Positions 52,108 to 61,489 of a stretch of DNA of 64,000 bases are shown one piece after another (position 1 is the stretch's first letter; each line of letters opens with the position of its first letter). This stretch comes from Treponema sp. (lineage in GTDB: Bacteria; Spirochaetota; Spirochaetia; Treponematales; Treponemataceae), in the NCBI GenBank assembly GCA_017934745.1, contig JAGBIY010000011.1, forward strand, positions 62,001 through 126,000, in the 5' to 3' direction. The notes under the pieces are model-generated. The model was not told the DNA's origin, made no database searches, and saw nothing but the letters and a program-made list of their open reading frames with translations. The position numbers were made by a program, and so were the translations under genes.

Positions 52108-53202
52108 TCACTTCACTATCAGCGAATAAATCCTGTCCAAGTCCTCTTTGGAGAAATAGTCGATTTCGATTTTTCCCTTTTCGAGAGAGCCGTTCAGGAC
52201 GACCTTGGTGCCGAGAGCCTCGATGAATTTCTGCTCGATTTCGGCGATTGTCGGATCCTTCGCGGCGGACACCGCGTTTTTCTGCGGCTGGAATTTGCGC
52301 GCGCCTCCGTTGTTCAGCTCTGCGGCCATCTCCTCGGCTTTGCGGACGACCATTCCGGTGTCTATTATCTTGTTGAAAAGCACACGGCGGTCGGCAGAAT
52401 CCTTCACAGCGAGAAGGGCGCGGGCGTGGCCTGCGGTGAGCTTTCCCTCCACAAGCGCGTCCTGCATGTCCTCCGGGAGTTTCAAGAGGCGGATTGCGTT
52501 CGCCACGGTCGAGCGGTTCTTTCCGACGCGCACGGCTATCTGGTCCTGACTCAATCCGGAAATCTGCATGAGCTTGTAGTAGGCCTTCGCCTCCTCGATG
52601 TCGTTCAAGTCCGCGCGCTGGATGTTCTCGATGAGAGCGATTTCGAGTTTTTCCTGGTCGCTCTCGAATTTTCCGATTCGGACAGGGACTTTCGACAATC
52701 CCACGATTTTGGCCGCGCGGGTCCTCCTCTCGCCCGAGATTATGTAGAAGCTTCCGTCATGCGCGTCCTCAATCTCTATCGGCTGGTGGATTCCGTGCTC
52801 GCGTATCGATTCGGCAAGCTCGTTCAGCTTCTCCTCATCGAATTCCGTCCTCGGCTGCTGAGGATTCGGCTTCAATAGCTCCACGTCCACGAAAAGCTGC
52901 CCGAATTCGTCAGAGGAGATGCCGGCGGGAAGCGCAGACGATTTTGCACTCAACGAATGAGGTGAACCTGCCGCCTCCATAGCATCCACCCCGTTTTTCT
53001 GGGCGGATGCGGATTCGGAAACTATGTCGAATGAAACGCTTTCCGCCTCGGTCCGCGCGTCCGAAACGGAATCGGAAGGACTCGCGGGCTGGAAAGCGGA
53101 TGCGGGAACCGAAGAAGGAGCCTCGACTTTCGGCTGTGATTTTTGCTCGTTTCTGTAAAGGGCGTTGACTCCGCCGCCACCAAGTCCACGTTTCTTAGCC
53201 AC
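52108..53202 (-). CDS. parB: chromosome-partitioning protein ParB
   Basis: 364 residues. Conserved tip KKRGLGGGGVNALY, a Ser/Pro/Ala linker (about 25-110), ParB/Spo0J N-terminal CTPase domain (about 115-205; QPRTEFDEEKLNELAESIREHG, SGERRTRAAKI), helix-turn-helix (about 240-270; RVGKNRSTVANAIRLL) and a C-terminal dimerisation part. Binds parS and loads SMC. Overlaps parA by 8 bp. The linker is longer than in most homologues. Confidence 0.96.
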   Translation of the reverse strand: MAKKRGLGGGGVNALYRNEQKSQPKVEAPSSVPASAFQPASPSDSVSDARTEAESVSFDIVSESASAQKNGVDAMEAAGSPHSLSAKSSALPAGISSDEFGQLFVDVELLKPNPQQPRTEFDEEKLNELAESIREHGIHQPIEIEDAHDGSFYIISGERRTRAAKIVGLSKVPVRIGKFESDQEKLEIALIENIQRADLNDIEEAKAYYKLMQISGLSQDQIAVRVGKNRSTVANAIRLLKLPEDMQDALVEGKLTAGHARALLAVKDSADRRVLFNKIIDTGMVVRKAEEMAAELNNGGARKFQPQKNAVSAAKDPTIAEIEQKFIEALGTKVVLNGSLEKGKIEIDYFSKEDLDRIYSLIVK

Positions 53203-53947
53203 GGTTCATCACCTCTATCGCAAGCTGCTTGTAGCTTTTCGCGCCGACGCAGTTGGGGTCGTAGTCGCATATCGCCTGGCCATAGGACGGAGCCTCTGAA
53301 AGGCGGACGTTCCTCGGAATCATCGTGTTGAAGACATCCTCTCCGTACTTTTCCTTTACAAGTTTCACGACATCCTTCGCGAGAGTCGTCTTTCCGTACA
53401 TCGTGAAGAAAATCCCCCCGATTTTGAGGTTGGGGTTTATAGATTTCTGGACCTGCTCCACAGTCTGGAGGAGAAGGGAAAGTCCTTCCAACGCGAAATA
53501 CTCGCACTGCATCGGCACGAGAATCGCGTCGGACGCGGCGAGTCCGTTCAGCGTCAAAAGACCGAGAGACGGCGGGCAGTCTATCAAAATGTAGTCGTAT
53601 GTTTTTCTGAAAGGGTCGAGGGCGTTCTTCAAGAAAAATTCCCTGTTGTCCTGGTCGACAAGCTCAATCGCGGCGCCGGACAAATCAATCGAAGCGCAGA
53701 TTGCGTCGAGGTTCTTCACGGCGGTGTGCTTCACGCACTCGTTCGCGGGAGTCAAGTCGGCGAGAAGTTCGTAGATTGTCGGCTTGTCCTTGGTCACACC
53801 GATTCCGCTCGACATGTTCCCCTGGGAGTCGAAATCGACAAGAAGGACTTTTTTTCCAGCAAGCGCCATGTACGCGCCTATGTTTATGGCGGATGTCGTT
53901 TTTCCGACACCGCCCTTCTGATTGACAAATACGTATATCTTTCCCAT
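53195..53947 (-). CDS. parA: chromosome-partitioning ATPase ParA/Soj
   Basis: 250 residues with the deviant Walker A KGGVGKTTSAINI (about 11), Walker A' DFDSQGNMSSG (about 38) and Walker B ILIDCPPSLG (about 117). Moves ParB-parS complexes along the nucleoid. The ATG at 53947 is chosen because upstream in-frame sequence has no homology and no ribosome-binding site. Two 11-bp repeats lie just upstream. Confidence 0.96.
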   Translation of the reverse strand: MGKIYVFVNQKGGVGKTTSAINIGAYMALAGKKVLLVDFDSQGNMSSGIGVTKDKPTIYELLADLTPANECVKHTAVKNLDAICASIDLSGAAIELVDQDNREFFLKNALDPFRKTYDYILIDCPPSLGLLTLNGLAASDAILVPMQCEYFALEGLSLLLQTVEQVQKSINPNLKIGGIFFTMYGKTTLAKDVVKLVKEKYGEDVFNTMIPRNVRLSEAPSYGQAICDYDPNCVGAKSYKQLAIEVMNRG

Positions 53948-53976
53948 GCCGTCTACTTTATCAGATAATCGGACTC

Positions 53977-53998
53977 TGTGAAACAGTTGTGAAACAGT
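53977..53998. promoter_or_regulatory. two tandem 11-bp repeats upstream of parA
   Basis: TGTGAAACAGT occurs twice head to tail. On the minus strand each unit contains TGTTTCACA, close to one half of the parS consensus TGTTTCACGTGAAACA. Candidate ParB or autoregulation site. Confidence 0.4.
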
Positions 53999-54015
53999 TC
54001 TATCCCCAAACGAAT

Positions 54016-54729
54016 TTAAATGAGGTTGGCGAAGACGGACATTAGGACGACGGTCATCAAGCCGCAGACGGCAATCGAAAGTCCGCTCATCGCCCCCTCG
54101 ACTTCCCCTATCTGCAGCGCCTTGGTCGTGCCGAGAGCGTGGCTGCAGGTTCCGATGGCGACACCCTTCGCCACCGGGTCGGTCACCCGGAAAAGGCGCA
54201 GAATCTGCTCGCAGAAAGTGTTCCCCGTGATTCCCGCCACGCAAATCGAGCCGACAGTGATTCCGACGATTCCGCCGTACTGGTCCGAAAGAGCGATTCC
54301 AATCGCGGTCGTGATTGATTTTGGGAGAAGAGAGACGTATTCAACGTGCGAGATTTTGAAGCAGAGGCAGCAGACGAAGACCATCGAAAGGTTCGCGAGA
54401 GTGCCAACGAAGATTCCTCCGATTATGGCCGGCCAGTTGTCCTTGAGCTTCTGGAACTGCTCGTAGAGCGGAATCGCCAGGCAGACGGTCACGGGAGTGA
54501 GGAAGAACGAGAGGATTCTCGTGCTTTCATCGTATTTTTTTATGTTGATTTTGAAGAATGCCACGAAGGCTATGGATAAAACTATCGCCACGAGCATCGG
54601 ATTGAAAATCGCAAGCTTGAACTTTCTCTTCAGCAAGCCTCCGAATGCGTAGGTCACCAAGGTCAGGATAATTCCCAAACAGGATGACGACTCAAAAAAC
54701 ACTTTCACAGATTCCATTGCGCTTTCCAT
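54016..54729 (-). CDS. lrgB: LrgB/CidB family protein
   Basis: 237 residues, about six membrane helices. The family segments are present: YEQFQKLKDNWPAIIGGIF (about 90), LLPKSITTAIGIALS (about 135) and SHALGTTKALQIGEVEGAMSGL (about 195). With LrgA it forms a holin-like pair linked to murein hydrolase control and, in some firmicutes, pyruvate/metabolite transport. It starts 3 bp after lrgA. Confidence 0.92.
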   Translation of the reverse strand: MESAMESVKVFFESSSCLGIILTLVTYAFGGLLKRKFKLAIFNPMLVAIVLSIAFVAFFKINIKKYDESTRILSFFLTPVTVCLAIPLYEQFQKLKDNWPAIIGGIFVGTLANLSMVFVCCLCFKISHVEYVSLLPKSITTAIGIALSDQYGGIVGITVGSICVAGITGNTFCEQILRLFRVTDPVAKGVAIGTCSHALGTTKALQIGEVEGAMSGLSIAVCGLMTVVLMSVFANLI

Positions 54730-54732
54730 TTT

Positions 54733-55110
54733 TCACATTCTCCCCTCTTCTGGATTTTTCTTTTTGCTCGTCAGGCGGATTATTATCTGCGTGGCCCAGC
54801 CGGAAACGACCATGACCACGAACGTCGAAAGCACCCCAAGCAAGAGGAAGAAATGCCAGTGCGACTTCAAGACCTCGATGTTGGCGAGGAGGGCGATTGC
54901 CGGCGATATGAAGAAAATCGGCATGACGCCAAGAAGAAAATCCCCGGTCTCTTTCACTGCGGAAACCGGGCATATCTTGAAGTGAAGCGCGAAGAACATC
55001 AGCACAAGCCCGTAAATCGAAGCGGGAATCGGAAGCGGAATCAGAAAGTTCAACGCTTCGCCAATCAACGAAAACAATGCGATTAAAAAGAACTGTTTGA
55101 TAAATTTCAT
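54733..55110 (-). CDS. lrgA: LrgA/CidA family holin-like protein
   Basis: 125 residues with four membrane helices. LPIPASIYGLVLMFFAL, FLLGVMPIFFISPAIALL and a C-terminal WATQIIIRL helix match the family. It begins the lrgAB operon. TAAGAT lies shortly before the ATG. Confidence 0.92.
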   Translation of the reverse strand: MKFIKQFFLIALFSLIGEALNFLIPLPIPASIYGLVLMFFALHFKICPVSAVKETGDFLLGVMPIFFISPAIALLANIEVLKSHWHFFLLLGVLSTFVVMVVSGWATQIIIRLTSKKKNPEEGRM

Positions 55111-55187
55111 GCAGGAAATCTTAGAACTTAATGCGAATTGTGTTAATCTACAAAAATCAATTCAATGCTAAAAACAGGAGAAAAAAA

Positions 55188-55613
55188 ATGGCAAAGAAAA
55201 TCGATGTAAAATCTTATCTTTATGCAATCGGAATGGCTCTGGTCGTAATCGGCTGCTTCCTTCCGCTCGTCTCGACAAGGCTCGGCAGCAGCTCAAGCGC
55301 GTTCAGCATCATCACGAAGGGCAGCGGCAGCGGAGTCGTGAGGGTCGGAGCGATTCTCGCCATGCTCGGAGCCGTGGCGGGTGTCGCGCTCACGTTCGTC
55401 AAGGGCAAGATGTACAAGCTCATCGCTTTGGTCGTGTCGATTCTTGGCGGACTCTACGTCTTCGTGAACTATTTGAACCAGAGCGGAGCCGTAAAAGGAA
55501 TCGCAAAATTCGCGGCAAAAGCTTCCGGAGCCACACCGGGAATCGGCGTCCTCCTCATCGTAGTCGGCTGGATTGTCGCGCTTTTGGGATTCTTCTTCAC
55601 AAGAGAGAGATAA
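55188..55613 (+). CDS. small four-helix membrane protein
   Basis: 141 residues. Four hydrophobic segments (about 12-30, 48-68, 72-92 and 115-136), the first two separated by a Ser/Gly-rich loop (STRLGSSSSAFSI). Not recognised. CAGGAG 7 nt before the ATG at 55188 decides the start over an in-frame ATG at 55131. fabF follows after 24 bp. Confidence 0.65.
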   Translation: MAKKIDVKSYLYAIGMALVVIGCFLPLVSTRLGSSSSAFSIITKGSGSGVVRVGAILAMLGAVAGVALTFVKGKMYKLIALVVSILGGLYVFVNYLNQSGAVKGIAKFAAKASGATPGIGVLLIVVGWIVALLGFFFTRER

Positions 55614-55637
55614 TCGAATAAAAATTCAAATAGGAAA

Positions 55638-56918
55638 ATGGCAATGGAAAATTCTAACAATAGAAGAAGAGTCGTCATCACGGGAATGGGGGCTGTCTCG
55701 CCTGTGGGGAACACGGTGGAGGAGACTTGGGAGAGCGTCAAGAGCGGAAAATGCGGAATCTCAAAGATAACGCTTTTCGACCCTTCCCGCCTTTCGGTGA
55801 AGATTGCGGGAGAAGTGAAAAATTTCGACATTGAACGCTACGGGCTTGAGAAGAAGGTGCTCAGGCAGAAGGCGAGATTCACGCAGCTCTGTCTTGGAGC
55901 GTCGGCGCAGGCCGTGTCGGATTCAGGCTATTCAGCGGAGAAGCTCGGCGGCGAAAGATGCGGAGTCGCGGTCGGCTGCTGTCTCGGCGGACTCGACGTG
56001 ATGGCGGAGGCGTTCGCGAAAGTGGACGACCCGAACGCGGGCCCAGACAGGATGCCGCCACTCACAACCCCGATGATGATAACGAACGAAGCCGCGGCGA
56101 ACGTCTGCATCCAGTTCGGCATCAAGGGCTTCGGCTGGGCTTTGAACACGGCGTGCGCATCAGGCTCGGACGCGCTCGGACTCGCCTTGGACATGATTCG
56201 CTCCGGCCGCGTGGACATGTGCCTTGCCGGAGGAACTGAATCCGCGATAACGGAATTCTCAATCGCCTCTTTCATAAAGCTCCACGCCCTCGCCACGAAG
56301 TTCAACGACTGTCCGGAAAAGGCTTCCCGCCCGTTCGACAAGGACAGGGACGGATTCGTCATGGCGGAAGGCAGCGCGATGTTCATGATTGAGGAACTTG
56401 AGCACGCGAAAAAGCGCGGCGCGAAAATCTACGCTGAACTTGCAGGATTCGGAACGAGCAACGACGCATACCACATAACCGCGCCACTCAAGGACGGAAG
56501 CGGAGCGGCGCAGGCCGTGAAGGCGGCTCTGGAGGATGCCGGAATCAGGGGCGAGGAAGTCCAGTACTACAACGCCCACGGAACATCGACCCACGCCAAC
56601 GACTCCGGCGAGACCGCCATGCTCAAACTCGTATTCGGCGACCACGCCAAAAAGCTCAAGATTTCTTCCACGAAATCCATGACCGGCCACCTCGTCGGAG
56701 CGGCAGGAGCAATCGAGGCCCTTTTCTGCGTGAAAGCGATAAACGACAGCTTCATTCCGCCCACAATCAACCTTGAAAACCCGGACACGGAAGGCGGCTG
56801 CGACCTCGACTACACGCCGAACAAGGGCGTGGGCGCGGAAGTGAGGGCTGCGGTCTCGGCATCCCTCGGATTCGGCGGCCACAACGGCTGCGTCGTAATC
56901 AAGAAGTTCGAGGAGTAG
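55638..56918 (+). CDS. fabF: beta-ketoacyl-ACP synthase II
   Basis: Elongates fatty acyl-ACP with malonyl-ACP. 426 residues, thiolase fold. Catalytic Cys in NTACASGSDAL (about 172), first His in AHGTSTHAND (about 315), second His in MTGHLVGAAGAIEA (about 350), and the FGGHN C-terminal loop. AGGA lies 4 nt before the ATG. The TAG stop (56916-56918) coincides with the tip of a repeat element. No other fab gene is adjacent. Confidence 0.94.
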   Translation: MAMENSNNRRRVVITGMGAVSPVGNTVEETWESVKSGKCGISKITLFDPSRLSVKIAGEVKNFDIERYGLEKKVLRQKARFTQLCLGASAQAVSDSGYSAEKLGGERCGVAVGCCLGGLDVMAEAFAKVDDPNAGPDRMPPLTTPMMITNEAAANVCIQFGIKGFGWALNTACASGSDALGLALDMIRSGRVDMCLAGGTESAITEFSIASFIKLHALATKFNDCPEKASRPFDKDRDGFVMAEGSAMFMIEELEHAKKRGAKIYAELAGFGTSNDAYHITAPLKDGSGAAQAVKAALEDAGIRGEEVQYYNAHGTSTHANDSGETAMLKLVFGDHAKKLKISSTKSMTGHLVGAAGAIEALFCVKAINDSFIPPTINLENPDTEGGCDLDYTPNKGVGAEVRAAVSASLGFGGHNGCVVIKKFEE

Positions 56919-56999
56919 GTTGAATGTCGAGTTGATGAAAATTGCAAATGTGGAAACAAGCTTCCACCTTGCATTCGTAAAACTCGATATTTGACCAAT
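56916..56999 (+). mobile_element. nested inverted-repeat element, short diverged copy F
   Basis: Outer ends TGAATGTCGAGTT and AACTCGATATTTGACC match the family, with a short inner palindrome (TGGAA/TTCCA around ACAAGC). The first three bases are the fabF stop codon. Confidence 0.6.
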
Positions 57000-57005
57000 T
57001 AAACA

Positions 57006-57055
57006 AAAAAAACGGATTTGCCCACTTTTGAACATTCTTGGACAAATCCGTTTTG
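57006..57055. terminator. hairpin repeat 1, terminator between fabF and the lipoprotein gene
   Basis: Arms AACGGATTTG/CAAATCCGTT, A-rich on the left and T-rich on the right. 57001-57020 is identical to 57633-57652 on the far side of the next gene. Confidence 0.7.
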
Positions 57056-57059
57056 GAAA

Positions 57060-57584
57060 TCACTCTATTTTCACATCAAAGATTTTTATATCAACACCAC
57101 CATGCCCATCAATATCACCACTGTTGACATAATGATTTTCAACACTTAGCGAAGTCGGGTATGAGCTGTTTTCAAGAAAAGTTGCGGAATAAGTTATTCC
57201 TATCAGAAAATCATCAAGCGTACTGTGGTTCTCATAGCAGTTTTCAAAATATTCATAGATTTCAGCAATCGAAGAAAACCTTCCAGTTGTGGAAGTCTCA
57301 GCAGCATTGGACTCTTCGTCCTCCACCGTGACATCTCCGTTTGAAACATGGGCCACAATGGGCGCCATCGAATCTCCCAGACCGAACCTGTACGAAAAAG
57401 AATAAGACGCAGGCTCATTCCATGCGTTTTTCTTCTCCGTGAAAAGTTCATAATCAGGAAATCTTATCCCCCGAAGCGACTCGTATTCATCGATTTCGGT
57501 GTCGTCATCGCAGGCAAGAAAAGAAAATCCAATCGCGAGGAGTGAAACAATAAATGAAACTGACTTTTTTCTTAAAAATTTCAT
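57060..57584 (-). CDS. small lipoprotein, DUF6174-like
   Basis: 174 residues with lipobox FLAC. The mature part begins with an acidic stretch, then YSFSYRFGLGDSMAPIVAHVSNGDVT and AEIYEYFENCYEN ... IGITYSATFLENSSYPTSLSVE, a beta-helix-beta pattern as in DUF6174 proteins. Function unknown. AAAGGA precedes the ATG at 57584 by 9 nt. The gene is framed by two near-identical hairpins (57001-57055 and 57633-57687). Confidence 0.65.
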   Translation of the reverse strand: MKFLRKKSVSFIVSLLAIGFSFLACDDDTEIDEYESLRGIRFPDYELFTEKKNAWNEPASYSFSYRFGLGDSMAPIVAHVSNGDVTVEDEESNAAETSTTGRFSSIAEIYEYFENCYENHSTLDDFLIGITYSATFLENSSYPTSLSVENHYVNSGDIDGHGGVDIKIFDVKIE

Positions 57585-57632
57585 AAAAAAAATCCTTTTT
57601 ACATATAGTAACACCGTAAGCAACTTTTTTGC

Positions 57633-57687
57633 AAACAAAAAAAACGGATTTGTCCAGTTTGAAACATTCTTGGACAAATCCGTTTAA
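57633..57687. terminator. hairpin repeat 2, terminator on the other side of the lipoprotein gene
   Basis: Stem AAACGGATTTGTCCA/TGGACAAATCCGTTT (perfect 15 bp) ending in A8 on the plus strand. Serves as a terminator on the minus strand for the radical SAM gene only if its left side is T-rich there, which it is. Confidence 0.7.
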
Positions 57688-57704
57688 AAAAAATGCCTTT
57701 TTTA

Positions 57705-58748
57705 TCAATTCTCCACAAAGCCCCTCGACCAGTGCCAGACGGGCTTCGCGAGTTTGTACGAGAACGGCTGGACACGCTCGAAGTCCGGAAGCCACTCCGT
57801 GTCGGGACACAAGTCCTGGTAGAAAAGATAGTCGAAGTCGTATGCCTCAATCAAATCCTTCAAGTCAGCGTCCTCGCTCTCGTTCACGAGCCTGTTCTCA
57901 ATCACGGAGAGGGCCTTTTTGCGCCGTTCAAGCTCCTCCTCCGTCCCCTTGAACGGAACCGGCGTGTACTGCGACATGAGCGAGATTATCGCCTTTCCGT
58001 CGACTTTCTCATGCAGCCAGTCAAGCACGTCGGCGGTCTCGAAGAATTTTCCAGGAAGGAAAAGGTGCCGGACAATCACGCCGTTCTCGATTTTCTCTTT
58101 CTTGGCGGAAGGATTTGCAGAATCAGCCACTTCCACTATTTTGAGAGGATTTTTGGAAATCATGTACTCAATCGCTTTTTTGGCGACATCTGGATAGTCG
58201 GAAGCGGCGCAGAGGCTTTTTGAAAGCTCGGAAGAGAGAGTCTTGAGGTCTGGAAGATAAATAGAAACAAGCCCTTCGAGCATTTTGAGGCTCTCCACGG
58301 AATCGTAGCCGCTGGAATTCCAGCACACGGGAATGGAAAGACCGCGCTTTTTCGCAAGGGAAAGCCCCTCCGCTACGGCCGGCACATGGTGGCTTCCCGT
58401 CACGATGTTGATGTTCTCCGCGCCAATCGCCTCAAGTTTCAGGCAGATGTCGGCGAATTCTTCTATTGATACGGTCTTTCCCATGCCCTGCTGTGAAATC
58501 TGGTAGTTCTGGCAGAACGCGCAGCGGAGATTGCAGCCAGTCAAGAAAATCGTGCCGCTGCCCCCGTTCACCGTCAAAAGAGGCTCCTCGCCGAAGTGCA
58601 GGCAGGCCACGGCGACACGGATTCCGCTCGGCTCCATGCAAAAACCGAATTTTCTCTCGGAAAGAGGCGTGGAAGAATCCCAGCCGCTCCGCTCCACTCC
58701 GCAGTTTCTCGGACACAGGCGGCAGTTTGAATAGATATCGTTTTTCAA
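57705..58748 (-). CDS. radical SAM protein of the PflX / PflA-like type
   Basis: 347 residues. A Cys cluster near the start (CRLCPRNCGVER), then the radical SAM CxxxCxxC in TGCNLRCAFCQNYQ (about 70), a GGSG segment and VNGGSG. This is the COG1313 family of uncharacterised activating-enzyme-like proteins, cytosolic, binding a 4Fe-4S cluster and SAM. The gene lies 12 bp after the conserved hypothetical gene. Confidence 0.88.
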   Translation of the reverse strand: MKNDIYSNCRLCPRNCGVERSGWDSSTPLSERKFGFCMEPSGIRVAVACLHFGEEPLLTVNGGSGTIFLTGCNLRCAFCQNYQISQQGMGKTVSIEEFADICLKLEAIGAENINIVTGSHHVPAVAEGLSLAKKRGLSIPVCWNSSGYDSVESLKMLEGLVSIYLPDLKTLSSELSKSLCAASDYPDVAKKAIEYMISKNPLKIVEVADSANPSAKKEKIENGVIVRHLFLPGKFFETADVLDWLHEKVDGKAIISLMSQYTPVPFKGTEEELERRKKALSVIENRLVNESEDADLKDLIEAYDFDYLFYQDLCPDTEWLPDFERVQPFSYKLAKPVWHWSRGFVEN

Positions 58749-58760
58749 TTTCGGACTCGG

Positions 58761-59168
58761 TTACAACGCGCCTTTCTCAAGAATCACGCTCATCATGTTC
58801 TGCAAAGCGTTCAAGTCGATTGTCTCCGCCTCGAAATTCACGAAGTCGCGGAGGTTTTCCCAGTCGTCGGCGGTCAAAACGTCGAGCGTCTCCGAAACGT
58901 CGTTGTTGACGAACGAGTGGAACGCCTTGATTTTGTCCAGGTTCGCCTCGCTCGGCTCGTTCGCCAAATCCTCGCTTTCGAGGACGTATGTGTTGAACCA
59001 ATACTCGCTAATCTGGCGGGCGACACCCGGCACATCACGGTTGTAGGTCTCGAAGAGCTTGCAGATTGACTCGCACGCCCTTCTTCCGTCGTAGTGGCCG
59101 CCGTTGTTCGCGCGGTCGTATTTGATAGCCTTCTGAATGTCCGAATAAAATTTCTCGATAGTAGTCAT
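58761..59168 (-). CDS. conserved hypothetical protein
   Basis: 135 residues, acidic, almost all helical, no signal peptide. The phrases YDRANNGGHYDGRRACESICKLFE and LDVLTADDWENLRDFVNFEA suggest a compact helical bundle. Not recognised. Same strand and 12 bp before the radical SAM gene, so probably co-transcribed. Confidence 0.65.
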   Translation of the reverse strand: MTTIEKFYSDIQKAIKYDRANNGGHYDGRRACESICKLFETYNRDVPGVARQISEYWFNTYVLESEDLANEPSEANLDKIKAFHSFVNNDVSETLDVLTADDWENLRDFVNFEAETIDLNALQNMMSVILEKGAL

Positions 59169-59212
59169 GGAAAAGATTATAGAGCAAACATAAGGTTTAT
59201 GGAATTTTGGAC

Positions 59213-61315
59213 CTAGAACTTGAATCCGTCGATTTTGCTCGCGATGTTCTGAACGGCTTCGGCTGTCTCGTCGGACGTGTCCAAAAGGTCGTTCTTGATG
59301 TCGAGGACAGTCCTCGTGACTTCAAGGGCCTTGGAAAGCGACTCCTTCGTGCTGGCGGTCTGCTCGTTGAGAGAGCGCACTTCCCGCAGAATCGCCTTGT
59401 TCCCCTCCTGCATCTGCACCGAAGCGGATTTGACTTCCGATGTCGTGTCCGCAAGCGAGCGAAGGGCCTCGATGATTTGCTGCGACCCGGACGACTGCTC
59501 CGCCATGGCGTTCTTTATCGAAACGACGAGCTGGGCAGTCTCATCCATCATCTTTCCGGTCTCGGCATAGACTGAATCGGCAACGGCGGAGGAAGAGACA
59601 ATCGAAACAATCAAATTCCTGATGTTCTCGATTTGGGATTTTATGCTGTTGGACTGGACGGACGAATCCTCGGCCAGTTTCCTGATTTCGTCGGCGACAA
59701 CGGCGAACCCCTTTCCAGCCTCCCCGGCGTGGGCGGCCTCTATCGCGGCGTTCATGGCCAAAAGGTTCGTCTGCTCGGCGATGTTGGAGATTATCATGTT
59801 CGCTTCGTCCAAGCTCTGCGACTGCTGCTCGACATCAGCTATTTTCCTTGAAACCTCGCCGCTAGTCTCGATTCCCTTCTGAGTGTTGTCCTTGAGTTTG
59901 TCGAACGCGTCCGACATGTTCTCGCTTGATTTCGTCACGGAACGAATGTTGCCAATCATCTGCTCGACGGCGGAAGAAGCCTCGGCAGAGGCGGCGGACT
60001 GCCTCTCCACCAGACGCTCCAGGTTCTCTATCGACATCGAAATCTTCTCGATAGAGCCGGAAGTCTCCTCCACGCTCGCTTCCTGCTGCCGCATCTGGCT
60101 TGTCACCGCATCGATGTCCCCGGTGAGAGCGGAAATCGCGCGGTCGGTCGAATCCACGCTTGCCCTGAGGTTCGATGAAGTCTGCGTCATCGCGTCCTTG
60201 GAACCGGCGATGTCCTTTATGAGCGACTGCAAATTCTGAATGAAAAGGTTGAAGCTTCTCGTAATCTGCCCAATTTCGTTGTTCTTCACTTCCTCAAGCC
60301 GCACCGTCAAATCAGCGTTTCCTGTGGAAATCCTGTGGAATTCCTTGTTCAACGCCTTGAGCGGCCTGAAGCTCACCACGAGGAGGAGGACCGTCACTGC
60401 GATAATTAGGGCCAAAGCTAGGAAATTCGACACGAGAAGCGAACGGACGAGTCCCGAAGCTGAAGAATTTATCGTGGAAAGAGGAACGAGCACGGCAAGA
60501 TTCCAAGAAGTCCCCGAAACCTGCTTGAAGAAGACCTCGTACGGTTTTCCATTGAGCTTCACTCGGCCGCCCCCCTCCTTCTCCCCGCTCAGAACCTCCC
60601 TGAATTTTTCCGGCACCGACATTCCAGGCGTGTCCTCGATTCTCTTTGAAAGGCTGTAGGAAATCTCAGGAGCGCATATGTAGAGCCTGTCCTTCGTGAG
60701 CAGGACCGCGTAGCCTTCCGGGGAATCCTCGGCTCCGCCCTTTATGCCCTTGATTCCATCGTTGACGTAGCTGACAGGAGTGAACCCCACGAAACAACCG
60801 ATATGCGTCTTTCCGTCATCCATTTTCGGCTCGGAGGCCTTGCAGATTGGAACGATTCCGTTCTCGAAATTCGTACCCTCCGGATCCGAATAAAGCTGGG
60901 ACAGATTCTCGCCCTTCATGCGCTTGAAATAATTCTCTTCGGCGATGCTCTCCACCCTTCCGTCGTCGTAGTAGCAGAGGGCCGTCCCGTAGTCGACATA
61001 CGCGACGTTCCTGAAATTCTTCTGCCTGTTCTTCGCCCTCTTCATGAGCATGGCCTGGATTTCAGAAGGGTCCCTGGAATTCAGCCCCACATCGTCGAGC
61101 ATCGTGTAGCTGCGAAGCTGCTGCATCTGGATGTTGTTCCTGTACTGCGTAGCGACGACAATCTGCTTCAACAGCTCCTTCGCGTCCTTCACGACCATGG
61201 CGTAGGAGTCCTTCCTCAAATTGTTCACACAGAACAACGCCGACACAGAAACGAGCAGCGCGATTACGACTCCAATTTTCCAACTGAGGCTGAAAACCAA
61301 ACTCTTCTTTTTCAT
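59213..61315 (-). CDS. methyl-accepting chemotaxis protein with Cache sensor
   Basis: 700 residues. Membrane helix (about 10-32), large periplasmic double-Cache domain (about 35-305), second helix (about 320-345), HAMP (about 345-395) and a cytoplasmic signalling domain with [19 protein letters not shown] (about 510-530). No C-terminal CheR pentapeptide was seen. It should direct chemotaxis through CheW/CheA encoded elsewhere. AGGTGGG lies close to the ATG at 61315. Confidence 0.95.
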   Translation of the reverse strand: MKKKSLVFSLSWKIGVVIALLVSVSALFCVNNLRKDSYAMVVKDAKELLKQIVVATQYRNNIQMQQLRSYTMLDDVGLNSRDPSEIQAMLMKRAKNRQKNFRNVAYVDYGTALCYYDDGRVESIAEENYFKRMKGENLSQLYSDPEGTNFENGIVPICKASEPKMDDGKTHIGCFVGFTPVSYVNDGIKGIKGGAEDSPEGYAVLLTKDRLYICAPEISYSLSKRIEDTPGMSVPEKFREVLSGEKEGGGRVKLNGKPYEVFFKQVSGTSWNLAVLVPLSTINSSASGLVRSLLVSNFLALALIIAVTVLLLVVSFRPLKALNKEFHRISTGNADLTVRLEEVKNNEIGQITRSFNLFIQNLQSLIKDIAGSKDAMTQTSSNLRASVDSTDRAISALTGDIDAVTSQMRQQEASVEETSGSIEKISMSIENLERLVERQSAASAEASSAVEQMIGNIRSVTKSSENMSDAFDKLKDNTQKGIETSGEVSRKIADVEQQSQSLDEANMIISNIAEQTNLLAMNAAIEAAHAGEAGKGFAVVADEIRKLAEDSSVQSNSIKSQIENIRNLIVSIVSSSAVADSVYAETGKMMDETAQLVVSIKNAMAEQSSGSQQIIEALRSLADTTSEVKSASVQMQEGNKAILREVRSLNEQTASTKESLSKALEVTRTVLDIKNDLLDTSDETAEAVQNIASKIDGFKF

Positions 61316-61450
61316 AACCCACCTGTTTTTACATTTGAAAACGAGAAAATCCCGAAAATACAGACTTCCGAGCGTTTTCATTCTATCACTACTACAAAAT
61401 AATCGACATTTTTTTTCAAAAATCGGACAACCTTTCTAGAAGTTTTTTCC

Positions 61451-61489
61451 TTGACTTCTGTTTTGAGTGAATTTATACTTCTCATTATG
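61451..61489 (+). promoter_or_regulatory. promoter of the ptsN-like gene, leaderless
   Basis: TTGACT (61451-61456), 17-bp spacer, TATACT (61474-61479), then the ATG 7 nt later. No ribosome-binding site. Confidence 0.7.
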
